Below, in pieces: positions 14,191 through 22,070 of a stretch of DNA of 22,100 nucleotides (position 1 is its first letter; every line of letters begins with the position of its first letter). The translations under genes were made by a program, and so were the position numbers. Source of the stretch: an uncultured bacterium (lineage in GTDB: Bacteria; Verrucomicrobiota; Lentisphaeria; Oligosphaerales; Oligosphaeraceae); assembly GCA_900548225.1 (NCBI GenBank), contig URJM01000033.1:1-22100 (forward strand), read 5' to 3'. The notes beneath the pieces were generated by a model. The model was given only the letters and a program-made list of their open reading frames with translations, had not been told where the DNA came from and made no database searches.

Positions 14191-15273
14191 CTACCGGGAT
14201 GCCTCCCGTGCGCCGCGCTTCTCAAGGGAGTCCCTCAGGAAACGCATGGAGGCCTGGCGTGCGGGCGCAAGTGCGGCCTCCACCCTCTCGTAGTCCGGAA
14301 TGCGGGCAATTCCTTCGTAGAATTGGTCGTCCAGGCAGGTCGTCTCGTCAATGATATGGTCTTCAAGCCCCAGGGGTTTGAGCAGTGACGCGAACCGGCT
14401 TGCGCCTCGGCAGGCGTTGCAGAAGACGGCGAAGGGCTTGTGGAAAAGCAAAGATAGCACGGTGCCGTGGAAGGAGTCGGTGACCACGAACGCCGCATTC
14501 ATGAAGCCCTCAAGCCACTGCTCCATGGTGTGATGCTCGATGTCCTTCCTGCTGCAGTCGCCAATCAATGTGACATCCCCTACGCCAAGCCGACGACGCA
14601 TCTCCTCGCAGACGCCGGATTTCAGTGGACTTGGGTCAAGTATGTACGCGAAGACGCCAGCCTCCGATTCCGGTCTGCGACGCAGTGAAAGCAGACGCTC
14701 GAAGTCCGCCCCTGAAAGCATGGCGACAGGGTCGAGGACGACCTGCGCGTCCACGCCAAAGAATCGACGGCAATACTCCACTCCCTCGTCTTCACGCACG
14801 GAGACGCCGTCGAACCTCCGCACCAGCGGCGCGTATTTCCAGCGATATAGGAGCCATCGCGAAAGAGACCACTTCGCCCTGCCGAATGATGCTCCGTAGA
14901 CCACCTTGGGCGACTGGTCGCCGCGAGGCAGGAACGACATGAACATCGCCGAGTAGAAGCTGCGCAGTCTGAAGCTGGGAGCCCATATCTGGTCGCTGCC
15001 GGCGACATACCCCTCGAAGCCATATTCACGGAGCTGTTCGAAGTCCAGGGGGCATCGCAGGCGCGCGGTCGCCTTGACATGCTTCCGCAGGAACGGAATC
15101 AGCGGACTCCCTTCCCAAGGCTGCCGGTTGTCGGCATTGTGTCCTGGCGGAAAGGGCACCACGCAGGTCGTCGGTTCGTGTCCAAGACCATGCAACAGTT
15201 GCTGCAGGGCATAGTCCTGGAGTGCGCCACCGTAGTTTCCACCCAGCGGCAAGGAAAGAATCGCTACTTTCAT
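14191..15273 (-). CDS. Polysaccharide pyruvyl transferase family protein
   Basis: The 360-residue protein begins MKVAILSLPLGGNYGGALQDYALQ, the typical N-terminus of the polysaccharide pyruvyl transferase family. GYVAGSDQIW (about 88-97), VVYGASFG, VSVREDEGVEYCRR and TDSFHGTVLSLLFHKPF (about 265-281) follow, all family hallmarks. Members add pyruvate ketals to surface polysaccharides using phosphoenolpyruvate, or modify glycans in related ways; the acceptor is unknown. It is the only surface-polysaccharide gene visible here and is read alone on the minus strand, with its own upstream region of 400 bp. Its stop is 2 bp from that of larE, so the two transcripts must overlap at their 3' ends. Confidence 0.9.
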   Translation of the reverse strand: MKVAILSLPLGGNYGGALQDYALQQLLHGLGHEPTTCVVPFPPGHNADNRQPWEGSPLIPFLRKHVKATARLRCPLDFEQLREYGFEGYVAGSDQIWAPSFRLRSFYSAMFMSFLPRGDQSPKVVYGASFGRAKWSLSRWLLYRWKYAPLVRRFDGVSVREDEGVEYCRRFFGVDAQVVLDPVAMLSGADFERLLSLRRRPESEAGVFAYILDPSPLKSGVCEEMRRRLGVGDVTLIGDCSRKDIEHHTMEQWLEGFMNAAFVVTDSFHGTVLSLLFHKPFAVFCNACRGASRFASLLKPLGLEDHIIDETTCLDDQFYEGIARIPDYERVEAALAPARQASMRFLRDSLEKRGAREASR

Positions 15274-15298
15274 CGTTCGTCTCTAAAAACTACACGCA

Positions 15299-15339
15299 GG
15301 CCCGTGGCGCAAAATGCATGGTCAGGTGCCGCCACGGCC
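15299..15339 (-). promoter_or_regulatory. Leader hairpin of the pyruvyl transferase gene
   Basis: On the minus strand GGCCGTGGC (15339-15331) pairs with GCCACGGGCC (15308-15299) around a 22-base loop, nine pairs with one bulge. It is followed by TGCGTGTAGTTTTTAG before the start codon at 15273. It could be an attenuator or simply leader structure. Confidence 0.3.
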
Positions 15340-15542
15340 AGGGATGACATGAATATAGCCTCACCCAAAAGCCTCATGTCTCAACTGCTTTTACGGATGA
15401 ATGAGAATTTGTTGCGTCAAATTTCTAGCGCAGGAGTCTGCGCACAGTCAATGCAAGCCCATGGTTTTCCTGGGTAAAACCTCTTTTTGAAGCGAATTTC
15501 TCCCGTGGAAGGAAAACATTCCATATTTTTTATGGAAATCGC

Positions 15543-15570
15543 TTGGAAATTAGCGAGTGCTAATTATATT
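15543..15570 (+). promoter_or_regulatory. Sigma70-type promoter with a palindrome in the spacer
   Basis: TTGGAA (15543-15548) and TATATT (15565-15570) are separated by 16 bp, the best promoter-like pair in the window. The spacer is exactly the inverted repeat ATTAGC-GAGT-GCTAAT (15549-15564), a possible repressor site that would block polymerase. It would give a leader of about 100 nt for the outer-membrane protein gene at 15675. Confidence 0.55.
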
Positions 15571-15674
15571 GTGTGCGATTACGGGGCGCGGGTTCCGCCC
15601 GGTTGCGGAGTCGCCCTTGTTCCGAGTGTAGTTGAAAACCATTAGTAGAGTCCCCCACCAAACAGGAGATTTCC

Positions 15675-16472
15675 ATGAAGAAGCTGCTTCTTTCGATGAT
15701 TTTTGCCTTTGCCTGCGTTTTGTCGGCCCAGGATGTTCCCGAGGCCGCAATGGAGTCCGAGGAGTCCGGCATGGCTCCCTCGATTTCGTTCATGACCGGG
15801 TATTACACCAGGAACATGGGGGAGGGCGTGATTTCCAACCCCGAGCGCAACATCCAGAGCGAGCTTGAGATTGGGATGTTCGGCTTCCACGCCGGCATCA
15901 CCGGAATCTTCGATTTGACCAACGCCACCGGCTATCGCAACGATTTCGAGGAGTTCGACTACTCCCTGGGGTATGGATACACCTTCGAGGATGTGCCATG
16001 CATCGGCGCACTGAGCCTCGACCTCACCTGGACATACTACGACATCAACCGCGCGTCCTCGGACGACTACCAGGAAATCGCCCTGGGCATCAGCCTCGAC
16101 GACCTCTTCCTGGCGCCAAGCCTGACAATCAACCACGACTACGAGAACGGGACCTGGTGGGCGGAGGCGGCAGTCAGCCACTCCTATGCGCTCTCCTTCA
16201 TCAGCGAGGACCTCTCCTGGGACAACAGCCTCTTCGTCTACTTCGGAAACTCCAACTGGGTCGAGGGCAGCACCGGCTACCGCCGCGCGGGGCTCAGCAA
16301 CGCAGTCCTCGCCACTGGCCTGAGCTACGCGGTCAGCGAGAACATCACCATCAGCTTCGAGGCAGACTTCTCTTTCGCGCTTGACAGCAATGTGCGCAAC
16401 GCAATGCGCGCCGACGAGAACAACAACCGCAACAACATCTGCCTGGCATTCACCGTCGGCATGGAGTTCTAG
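15675..16472 (+). CDS. Predicted outer-membrane beta-barrel protein
   Basis: The 265-residue protein has a signal peptide (1-18, ending CVLSA before QDV). The rest alternates in the way of amphipathic strands rich in Tyr, Trp, Asn and Asp (for example LSLDLTWTYYDINR, NSLFVYFGNSNWV, ITISFEADFSFAL), and the last residue is Phe (VGMEF), the classic outer-membrane insertion signal. I see about ten to twelve strands, so it is a small barrel; its cargo or function is not recognisable. ATG 15675 follows CAGGAG. It is preceded by its own promoter and followed by a long hairpin, so it is probably monocistronic although the feo genes lie downstream. Confidence 0.85.
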   Translation: MKKLLLSMIFAFACVLSAQDVPEAAMESEESGMAPSISFMTGYYTRNMGEGVISNPERNIQSELEIGMFGFHAGITGIFDLTNATGYRNDFEEFDYSLGYGYTFEDVPCIGALSLDLTWTYYDINRASSDDYQEIALGISLDDLFLAPSLTINHDYENGTWWAEAAVSHSYALSFISEDLSWDNSLFVYFGNSNWVEGSTGYRRAGLSNAVLATGLSYAVSENITISFEADFSFALDSNVRNAMRADENNNRNNICLAFTVGMEF

Positions 16473-16484
16473 CGATACGCCCTT

Positions 16485-16550
16485 GGATGCGGCGCAGGGG
16501 TGTTTTTTTTCACTGCTTCTTCCCCCTTTTTTGCGCCCCTCGCCGCATCC
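16485..16550 (+). terminator. Long hairpin between the outer-membrane protein and feo genes
   Basis: GGATGCGGCG-C-AGGGG (16485-16500) pairs with CCCCT-CGCCGCATCC (16536-16550), fifteen base pairs with one bulged C, around a 35-base loop that itself contains an eight-T run and a C5T6 tract. It begins 12 bp past the stop. No T-run follows the right arm, so it is not a standard intrinsic terminator; it may end or stabilise the upstream mRNA, or control feo. Confidence 0.45.
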
Positions 16551-16652
16551 GAGATTATCCACCCACCACACCATCCCCGCCCGGGGAGCCAACCTCCCTG
16601 GGCAGGACGCCTACTTAAACTCAGGACTTTTCCACGGTCCGCAAACAGTTCT

Positions 16653-16865
16653 ATGATGCCACTTAGTTTTGCAGAGGTTGGCCAGGAGGCGATAATTCGC
16701 AAGGTCGGCGGTGCCCCCGAGATGCGCAAGCACCTCGAAGACCTTGGATTCGTGGCAGGAAGCGTCGCCACGGTCGTCTCCACCATGGGAGGCAACATCA
16801 TTGTGAAAATCAGGGAGACCCGTGTCGCAATCAGCGAGGAAATGGGCCGGCACATCATGATCTAG
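16653..16865 (+). CDS. feoA: FeoA family protein (first copy)
   Basis: The 70-residue SH3-like protein is a small cytoplasmic partner of the FeoB ferrous iron transporter. PLSFAEVGQEAIIRKVGG, then HLEDLGFVAGSVATVVSTMGGNIIVKIRETRVAISEEMGRHIMI is the FeoA domain pattern (LxxLGxxxG, xxGx-hydrophobic strand, xRhAhxxxxAxxI). It starts MMPLS; ATG 16653 or 16656 are equivalent. No strong ribosome binding site is visible. It is 14 bp before a second, different FeoA copy. Confidence 0.9.
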   Translation: MMPLSFAEVGQEAIIRKVGGAPEMRKHLEDLGFVAGSVATVVSTMGGNIIVKIRETRVAISEEMGRHIMI

Positions 16866-16879
16866 GAGGAGTTTTTTCC

Positions 16880-17101
16880 ATGAAGACACTAAATGACGCC
16901 AGCATCGGCGACACCGTCAAGGTGGTCCGCCTCCACGGCGAGGGCCCTGTCAAGCGCCGCATTATGGACATGGGCATCACCAAGGGAGTCGAAGTCTACA
17001 TCCGCAAGGTCGCCCCCCTCGGCGATCCAATCGAGGTCACCGTCCGGGGCTATGAACTGAGCCTCCGGAGGGCCGATACCGAAATGATTGAAATCGAGTA
17101 G
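16880..17101 (+). CDS. feoA: FeoA family protein (second copy)
   Basis: The 73-residue SH3-like protein has the pattern GDTVKVVRLHGEGPVKRRIMDMGITKGVEVYIRKVAPLGDP followed by IEVTVRGYELSLRRADTEMIEIE, the standard FeoA domain including the conserved LRRxDA-like end (here LRRADTEMI). It is closer to the FeoA consensus than the first copy. AGGAGGAG precedes the ATG. FeoB follows 83 bp downstream. Two tandem FeoA proteins suggest a heteromeric or sequential role at the transporter. Confidence 0.93.
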   Translation: MKTLNDASIGDTVKVVRLHGEGPVKRRIMDMGITKGVEVYIRKVAPLGDPIEVTVRGYELSLRRADTEMIEIE

Positions 17102-17184
17102 GCGCAGGAAACAATCCCCCGTCCCATTGGCAAATCTCCAGGCAAGATACTCAACTGCCGACTTTTTCCACATAAAGACACGAT

Positions 17185-19602
17185 ATGGAATCCATTAGGA
17201 AGACAATCAGAATTGCGCTGGCGGGCAACCCGAACAGCGGAAAGACCACGCTCTTCAATGCACTGACTGGCTCAAACCAATTCGTCGGAAACTGGCCCGG
17301 AGTCACGGTGGAAAAGAAGGAAGGACGCCTGAAAGGGCACGACGACGTGGTCGTCACGGACCTGCCGGGCATCTACTCGCTTTCGCCATATACCCTTGAG
17401 GAGGTGGTGGCCAGAAACTATCTCCTGGGTGAACAGCCCGATGCAATCCTCAATATCATCGACGGCACCAACCTCGAACGCAACCTCTATCTCACCACGC
17501 AGCTGACCGAACTCGGCATCCCCGTGGTCGTCGCAATCAACATGATGGACATCGTCCGCAAGGAGGGCGACAAGATCAATGTGGAGCTGCTTTCCAAGGA
17601 GCTGGGGTGCCCTGTCATCGAAATCTCTGCCTTGAAGGGGGACGGCATCAAGGCGGCGGCCGAGGCCGCAATCGAGGCCGCAAAACACGGCAAGACCATC
17701 CCGATGCACAACTTCTCGGGCCCGGTGGAACACGCAATCGCGCATATCGAGGAGGCTTTCCTCCATACCATGCCAGAGGAAAAGCAACGCTGGTATGCAA
17801 TCAAGATCTTCGAGAGGGACGACAAGGTGCTGGAGAGCCTCAAGATCCCCGCGGACAAGTATATCCACATCGAGAACGACATCAAGGCAGCCGAAAAGGA
17901 ACTGGACGACGACAGCGAGTCGATCATCACAAACGAGCGCTACGTCTACATCGCGGAGATGCTCAAGGGATGCTACAAGAAGAGGCGCGTGGGCGGCCTG
18001 TCGACCTCCGACAAGATCGACAGGGTCGTCACCAACAGGCTCCTGGGACTGCCCATCTTCGCGGCCATCATGTTCTTCGTCTACTATGTCGCAATGGTGA
18101 CCATCGGCTCCTTTGCCACCGACTGGACGAACGACTGCCTCTTCGGAGACGGGTTCCACCTCTTCGGCATCGGCTCCGCACAATACGACGAGGTGGCGGA
18201 ACCATACGCCGAGGCCGCCGCGGTCGTCGAGGGATATGACGCATACGTCGAGGAGAAAGGCGAACCCGCCGACGGCAGGTTCACATACGTAGTCGAGGAC
18301 GAGGATACGCTTGCGACCGAGGAGGTCGAGGCCACCGCCGAGGACCTTGCCGCCGCCAGGAAGACCCTGGAGGAGATCGGGGAGGAACCCGACCCCGCCG
18401 ACTACGGCGTCTGGATTCCCGGAATCCCGGTCCTGGTCGGAATGGGGCTTGACGCAATCAACGTCCAGCCCTGGCTTCATGGGCTGATTGTCGACGGAAT
18501 CGTCGCCGGTGTCGGCGCGGTCCTGGGCTTTGTCCCCCAGATGCTGGTTCTCTTCCTTCTTCTGGCCTGGCTGGAGGCATGCGGCTACATGGCTCGTATC
18601 GCCTTCGTGCTGGACAGGGTCTTCCGCAAGTTCGGACTCTCCGGCAAGTCCTTCATCCCGATGCTGATTGGCACAGGCTGCGGCATTCCCGGGGTCATGG
18701 CCTCCAGGACAATCGAGAATGAGCGCGACCGCCGCATGACCATCATGACCACGACCTTCATTCCCTGCGGAGCCAAGGTCCCCTTCATCGCGATGATCGC
18801 GGGCGCAATCTTCGGCGGCGCCGCCTGGGTCGCCACCTCCGCGTACTTTGTCGGAATGGCCGCCATCATCATCTCCGGAATCATGCTGAAGAAGACCAGG
18901 ATGTTCGCCGGCGACCCCGCGCCATTCGTCATGGAGCTCCCCGCATACCACCTGCCCACCATCGGCGGCGTCCTCCGCTCGATGTGGGAAAGGGGCTGGA
19001 GCTTCATCAAGAAGGCGGGCACAATCATCCTGCTCTCCACAATCCTCGTCTGGTTCACTTCGTTCTTCGGCTGGGTCGACGGCTCCTTCCAGATGCTTGA
19101 AGAAGACCAGATCAACCACTCGATCCTTGCCGGAATCGGCTCCTGCATCGCCTGGGTGTTCGCGCCTCTGGGCTGGGGCAACTGGCAGGCGACCGTGGCC
19201 TCCATCACGGGGCTCGTGGCAAAGGAGAACATCGTCGGCACGCTCGGCATCCTCTACAAGGGCGCGGGCGACGAGAATCTATACGGCAACATCGCACAGG
19301 CCTTCTCGCATGTCTCGGGATACTCGTTCCTGGTCTTCAATCTTCTCTGCGCACCCTGCTTCGCGGCAATCGGCGCAATCCGCCGGGAGATGAACTCAGC
19401 CAAGTGGACCTGGTTCGCAATCACATACCAGTGCGGCCTCGCATACGTCAGCTCCCTCATCGTCTACCAGGTGGGATGCGCATTCACCGGCAACATCCAC
19501 CCCGTCGGATTCGGCTTCGCGCTCGTCGCATTCATCGCAATCCTGCACCAGCTCTTCAAACCCTATAGGGAATCCACGAAGCTGACCGTCAACGTCAAGT
19601 AA
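17185..19602 (+). CDS. feoB: Ferrous iron transport protein B
   Basis: The 805-residue FeoB imports Fe(II) through the cytoplasmic membrane. The N-terminal G domain has G1 GNPNSGKT (14-21), G3 DLPG (59-62), G4 NMMD (119-122) and G5 SALKGDG (149-154). A linker/GDI helical region follows to about 270, then the membrane domain starting near IFAAIMFFVYYV (about 292). The gate repeats FVPQMLVLFLLLAWLEACGYMARIAF and PMLIGTGCGIPGVMASR (with the conserved Cys) and TFIPCGAKVPFIAMI are intact. Unusual is an acidic, Glu/Ala-rich soluble insert at about 332-409 in the first periplasmic loop. ATG 17185 fits the family start; the ribosome binding site is weak. It is longer than E. coli FeoB (773). Confidence 0.97.
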   Translation: MESIRKTIRIALAGNPNSGKTTLFNALTGSNQFVGNWPGVTVEKKEGRLKGHDDVVVTDLPGIYSLSPYTLEEVVARNYLLGEQPDAILNIIDGTNLERNLYLTTQLTELGIPVVVAINMMDIVRKEGDKINVELLSKELGCPVIEISALKGDGIKAAAEAAIEAAKHGKTIPMHNFSGPVEHAIAHIEEAFLHTMPEEKQRWYAIKIFERDDKVLESLKIPADKYIHIENDIKAAEKELDDDSESIITNERYVYIAEMLKGCYKKRRVGGLSTSDKIDRVVTNRLLGLPIFAAIMFFVYYVAMVTIGSFATDWTNDCLFGDGFHLFGIGSAQYDEVAEPYAEAAAVVEGYDAYVEEKGEPADGRFTYVVEDEDTLATEEVEATAEDLAAARKTLEEIGEEPDPADYGVWIPGIPVLVGMGLDAINVQPWLHGLIVDGIVAGVGAVLGFVPQMLVLFLLLAWLEACGYMARIAFVLDRVFRKFGLSGKSFIPMLIGTGCGIPGVMASRTIENERDRRMTIMTTTFIPCGAKVPFIAMIAGAIFGGAAWVATSAYFVGMAAIIISGIMLKKTRMFAGDPAPFVMELPAYHLPTIGGVLRSMWERGWSFIKKAGTIILLSTILVWFTSFFGWVDGSFQMLEEDQINHSILAGIGSCIAWVFAPLGWGNWQATVASITGLVAKENIVGTLGILYKGAGDENLYGNIAQAFSHVSGYSFLVFNLLCAPCFAAIGAIRREMNSAKWTWFAITYQCGLAYVSSLIVYQVGCAFTGNIHPVGFGFALVAFIAILHQLFKPYRESTKLTVNVK

Positions 19603-19631
19603 TCCACACCCCACTACCGAGGAACACAACA

Positions 19632-19799
19632 ATGCTCGTTTGGCTCAAGGCAAATCTGGGAACAGTCCTGGTGTCGTTGACACTGCTGGCGATCGTTGTG
19701 TCTGTCATTGTCCACAGAATCCGCGCCCGCAGGAAAGGGCACACCTCCTGCGGATGTGGATGCAGCTGCTGCGCAATGAAGGACGTATGCCATAAGTGA
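19632..19799 (+). CDS. FeoB-associated Cys-rich membrane protein
   Basis: This 55-residue protein has one membrane helix (about 9-28: LGTVLVSLTLLAIVVSVIVH), then a basic stretch RIRARRKGH and a cysteine cluster SCGCGCSCC followed by a lone Cys near the end (DVCHK). This is the pattern of the small FeoB-associated Cys-rich proteins encoded right after feoB in many anaerobes; the role is unknown, perhaps iron hand-over inside the cell. It begins 29 bp after the feoB stop, with GAGGAA upstream of the ATG. Confidence 0.9.
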   Translation: MLVWLKANLGTVLVSLTLLAIVVSVIVHRIRARRKGHTSCGCGCSCCAMKDVCHK

Positions 19800-19808
19800 A
19801 ACGGTCGT

Positions 19809-19830
19809 CCACCCCCCTTGCCGTGGGTGG
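19809..19830. terminator. Weak hairpin between convergent genes
   Basis: CCACCC (19809-19814) pairs with GGGTGG (19825-19830) in the 42 bp between the FeoB-associated gene and the convergent acetyltransferase gene. There is no clear T-run on either side. Confidence 0.3.
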
Positions 19831-19841
19831 CATTCGCCCCT

Positions 19842-20327
19842 CTAGAAGAGTGCCTTCGCGAACCATGTCACATCGTGCCAGCGCCCATTCTTGAATCCTG
19901 CGTTTTCAAAGCATCCGACACGCTTGAAGCCGAGACTCTCGTGGAGCCTTTCGCTGGCGGGATTCGGGGTTGTCACACATCCGTAGACCGTGCGGTAGCC
20001 CCGAATCTTCAGTTCGTCAATCAGCCTGGAGTATAGCGCGTGTCCAAGCCCGTTGCGAAGGTGGGCTCCGTCAAGATAGATTGACAGTTCGCTTCCCCAC
20101 TGGTATGCGGCACGGTGCCCAAAGGGGCCTGCGTAGGCATAGCCAATAATCGTGTCTCCTTCCAATGCAACATGATATGGATACTTTGCGAGAGTCTCGG
20201 CAACCCTCGCCCTGAACTCGTCAGGCGAAGGCAGGACATACTCGAAGGTAATCGGCGTGTCAATGTACTGGGCGTAGATGTCCAGAATGGCTGGGGCATC
20301 GTCAATTGTCGCTGAACGAAATTGCAT
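19842..20327 (-). CDS. GNAT-family N-acetyltransferase (phosphinothricin acetyltransferase-like)
   Basis: The 161-residue acetyl-CoA-dependent N-acetyltransferase resembles the PAT/Bar/YncA group: MQFRSATIDDAPAILDIYAQYI at the start, TPITFEYVLPSPDEF, GYAYAGPFGHRAAYQWGSELSIYLDGAHLRNGLGHALYSRL (the acetyl-CoA binding loop, here with RNGLGHAL in place of the usual R-x-x-G-x-G/A) and NPASERLHESLGFKRVGCFENAGFKNGRWHDV. Such enzymes act on phosphinothricin, methionine sulfoximine or other amino acids; the substrate is unknown. The start at 20327 fits the family; the frame continues 17 codons upstream without support. It is read towards the feo operon. Confidence 0.9.
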   Translation of the reverse strand: MQFRSATIDDAPAILDIYAQYIDTPITFEYVLPSPDEFRARVAETLAKYPYHVALEGDTIIGYAYAGPFGHRAAYQWGSELSIYLDGAHLRNGLGHALYSRLIDELKIRGYRTVYGCVTTPNPASERLHESLGFKRVGCFENAGFKNGRWHDVTWFAKALF

Positions 20328-20700
20328 TGTCGTAGTCTTTGGAGTCGTAGGGCGCAGCGCACCGCCGCATGCCCCCAAAAAGGGGAGGGCGGTTCCCTCG
20401 ATTCATGTCGAACCAACGGGCGTTGCGGTGAATTTACCACGTGCGTACGCTCCCACCAGCACCAACAGGCCACTTGTTTTCTGGACGCTACTCGCGATGA
20501 TGGCGGGATTTGCCTTGCGTTCAGGTGCGAGTGCCTTGTGCCCACGCTTGAAAAAAGCTTTTCCGTGGTATAGAGTATATCAACTTTCTACCTAGGAGCG
20601 GCCTGTAGCCGTTTTTCTGCCGCGTTTGCTGCAGATGGGGTAGTTCGGACAACTCGCTTGACACTTCACACCATTTCAACCTTCCAAAGGAGCCTTCACT
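20328..20700. other. Divergent spacer before the beta-helix protein gene
   Basis: No gene is supported here. A hairpin CCGCC...GGCGG enclosing CCCC-AAAAA-GGGG lies at 20362-20392 in the leader of the acetyltransferase gene. TTGAAA (20548-20553) with TATAGA (20569-20574) is a poor promoter candidate (15 bp spacer) for the 20701 gene, and CCGTGG (20563-20568) recalls the element before the other exported-protein genes. TTGACA at 20658 has no matching -10. Confidence 0.5.
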
Positions 20701-22005
20701 ATGAAGCGAATTCTCAGCCTGGCATTTCTAGCTGCCTTTTGCCTTAGCATTTCAGCCGCGGATCTGTATGTCTCCCTCTCCACTGGCAACAACAAGAACG
20801 ACGGCAAGACTCCGGCCACTGCCCTCAAGAATATCTTCAAGGCTCTCGATATATGCGAGGCCGGCGATGTCATCCATGTCGCCGAGGGCAACTACCACGG
20901 CAAGATGAACTGCGGCGGCCTCGAGATGAAGAAGCCCGTCAGCCTCATCTGCGGATACTCCCCCGACTTCGCGGAACGCGCCCCGATGCGCTTCCCGACC
21001 ATGCTCCGCCCCACCAACAAAATGGTTCCCACGGTTCCCGCGCAGGGAATGCTGAAGATTGATCTTCCCAACATCCCCGCAGATTCCACGATCGTCATCG
21101 ACGGCATGATTTTCGACCAGACCGACGCCAACTCCTACCACGGCACCGAGGGCAAGCCCGAGGGCTTCAGCGAGGGAATGCTGACCCTGCCTCCCGCAAA
21201 GGGCACCAAACCGAATGTCTCACTGGCGAAGGACATGCTCTATGCCAAGACCAACGGAACGCTCGTCATCCAGAACTGCCTCTTCCTCAACGGCAGCAAT
21301 AAGAATGCTTCGCTGCTTATCGGCCACAAGTCCGGCCAGGTCAAGGTCCTCAACAACGTCTTCATCGGCAACCGCATGCTCTCCTGCGGAGTCTCCACCA
21401 CCAATGGACAGCCCTACCAGGTCGAGTTCGAGTTCGCATACAACACCGTCCTCTTCACCTGGACCAGAACCAAGGCTCTGGATACCATGGGGTACGGACT
21501 GCGCTCCGAGGCCGGAGTCATCGCAAACATCCACAACAACATCATCGGACTGAACACCATCGCCGGATGGGACAACACAAAGGGCGACCCCTCCAAGAAG
21601 AAGATTTCACTTGACAACAATATCTTCTTCCTCAACAAGGCAGACGGACAGGTCACCATGAACAATACGCCAATGGGATTCAACGTGGCTGACGACAGCT
21701 TCGACAGCCTGGCGGACATGGATGGAATGGAGAGCGTCGAAGGAAACCAGAGCCTCTCGGATCCCTCGCTCTTCGCAAATATCCTTGACCCGGTTTACCT
21801 GAACGCATTCCTCAGCCTGACGGTCTCCGAAACCACCGACTACGACCCCAGCTCCCCCGAAAACCAGTTCCGTGCCGCCCTCGGAATCAATACCGTCGGC
21901 AAAATCTCCACAAAGGTCTCCATGTTCGCAAATCCGTATCCATACGACAGCGCAGTCAAGTTCTTCGGCGCGGTCCCGGGATTCGGCGCACAGGAGATTA
22001 AGTAA
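20701..22005 (+). CDS. Secreted right-handed beta-helix protein
   Basis: The 434-residue protein has a signal peptide (1-19, cleavage after SISA). The mature N-terminus, DLYVSLSTGNNKNDGKTPATALK followed by DICEAGDVIHVAEGNYHG, is the start typical of parallel beta-helix proteins (DUF1565/pectate-lyase-like), which are often carbohydrate-active or surface proteins. Later turns such as GTLVIQNCLFLNGSN, GQVKVLNNVFIGNRM, VIANIHNNIIGLNTI and KISLDNNIFFLN show the repeated Asn ladder of a right-handed helix. No catalytic residues can be assigned. AAAGGAG precedes the ATG. A strong terminator follows, so it is probably monocistronic. Confidence 0.85.
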   Translation: MKRILSLAFLAAFCLSISAADLYVSLSTGNNKNDGKTPATALKNIFKALDICEAGDVIHVAEGNYHGKMNCGGLEMKKPVSLICGYSPDFAERAPMRFPTMLRPTNKMVPTVPAQGMLKIDLPNIPADSTIVIDGMIFDQTDANSYHGTEGKPEGFSEGMLTLPPAKGTKPNVSLAKDMLYAKTNGTLVIQNCLFLNGSNKNASLLIGHKSGQVKVLNNVFIGNRMLSCGVSTTNGQPYQVEFEFAYNTVLFTWTRTKALDTMGYGLRSEAGVIANIHNNIIGLNTIAGWDNTKGDPSKKKISLDNNIFFLNKADGQVTMNNTPMGFNVADDSFDSLADMDGMESVEGNQSLSDPSLFANILDPVYLNAFLSLTVSETTDYDPSSPENQFRAALGINTVGKISTKVSMFANPYPYDSAVKFFGAVPGFGAQEIK

Positions 22006-22036
22006 TATAACTACTTGAATACAAGTAAGTTATAGC

Positions 22037-22070
22037 AAAAGCCGCGGTTCGCAGGAGCCGCGGCTTTTTT
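22037..22070 (+). terminator. Intrinsic terminator of the beta-helix gene
   Basis: GCCGCGG (22041-22047) pairs with CCGCGGC (22058-22064) around a ten-base loop and is followed by six Ts; the preceding AAAA extends the stem onto the Ts. It lies 32 bp past the stop and could act in both directions. Confidence 0.9.

Larger units (their letters stand above)
15274..15674. other. Divergent control region between the pyruvyl transferase and outer-membrane protein genes
   Basis: There is no gene here. Besides the leader hairpin at 15299-15339, it holds the perfect inverted repeat GCGCAG-GAGT-CTGCGC (15428-15443), the CCGTGGAAGGA element (15503-15513), the hairpin TTCCATA-TTTTT-TATGGAA (15519-15537) and the promoter at 15543-15570. 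A GC-rich leader with GGGCG/CGCCC pairing follows at 15584-15600. Confidence 0.6.

Noticed and set aside
17272..19119. A 615-codon open frame on the minus strand
   Set aside because: It is the antisense shadow of feoB, whose identity is certain, and shows no protein features of its own.
20658..20663. TTGACA as a -35 box for the beta-helix gene
   Set aside because: There is no -10 at the right distance and it lies too close to the ribosome binding site.
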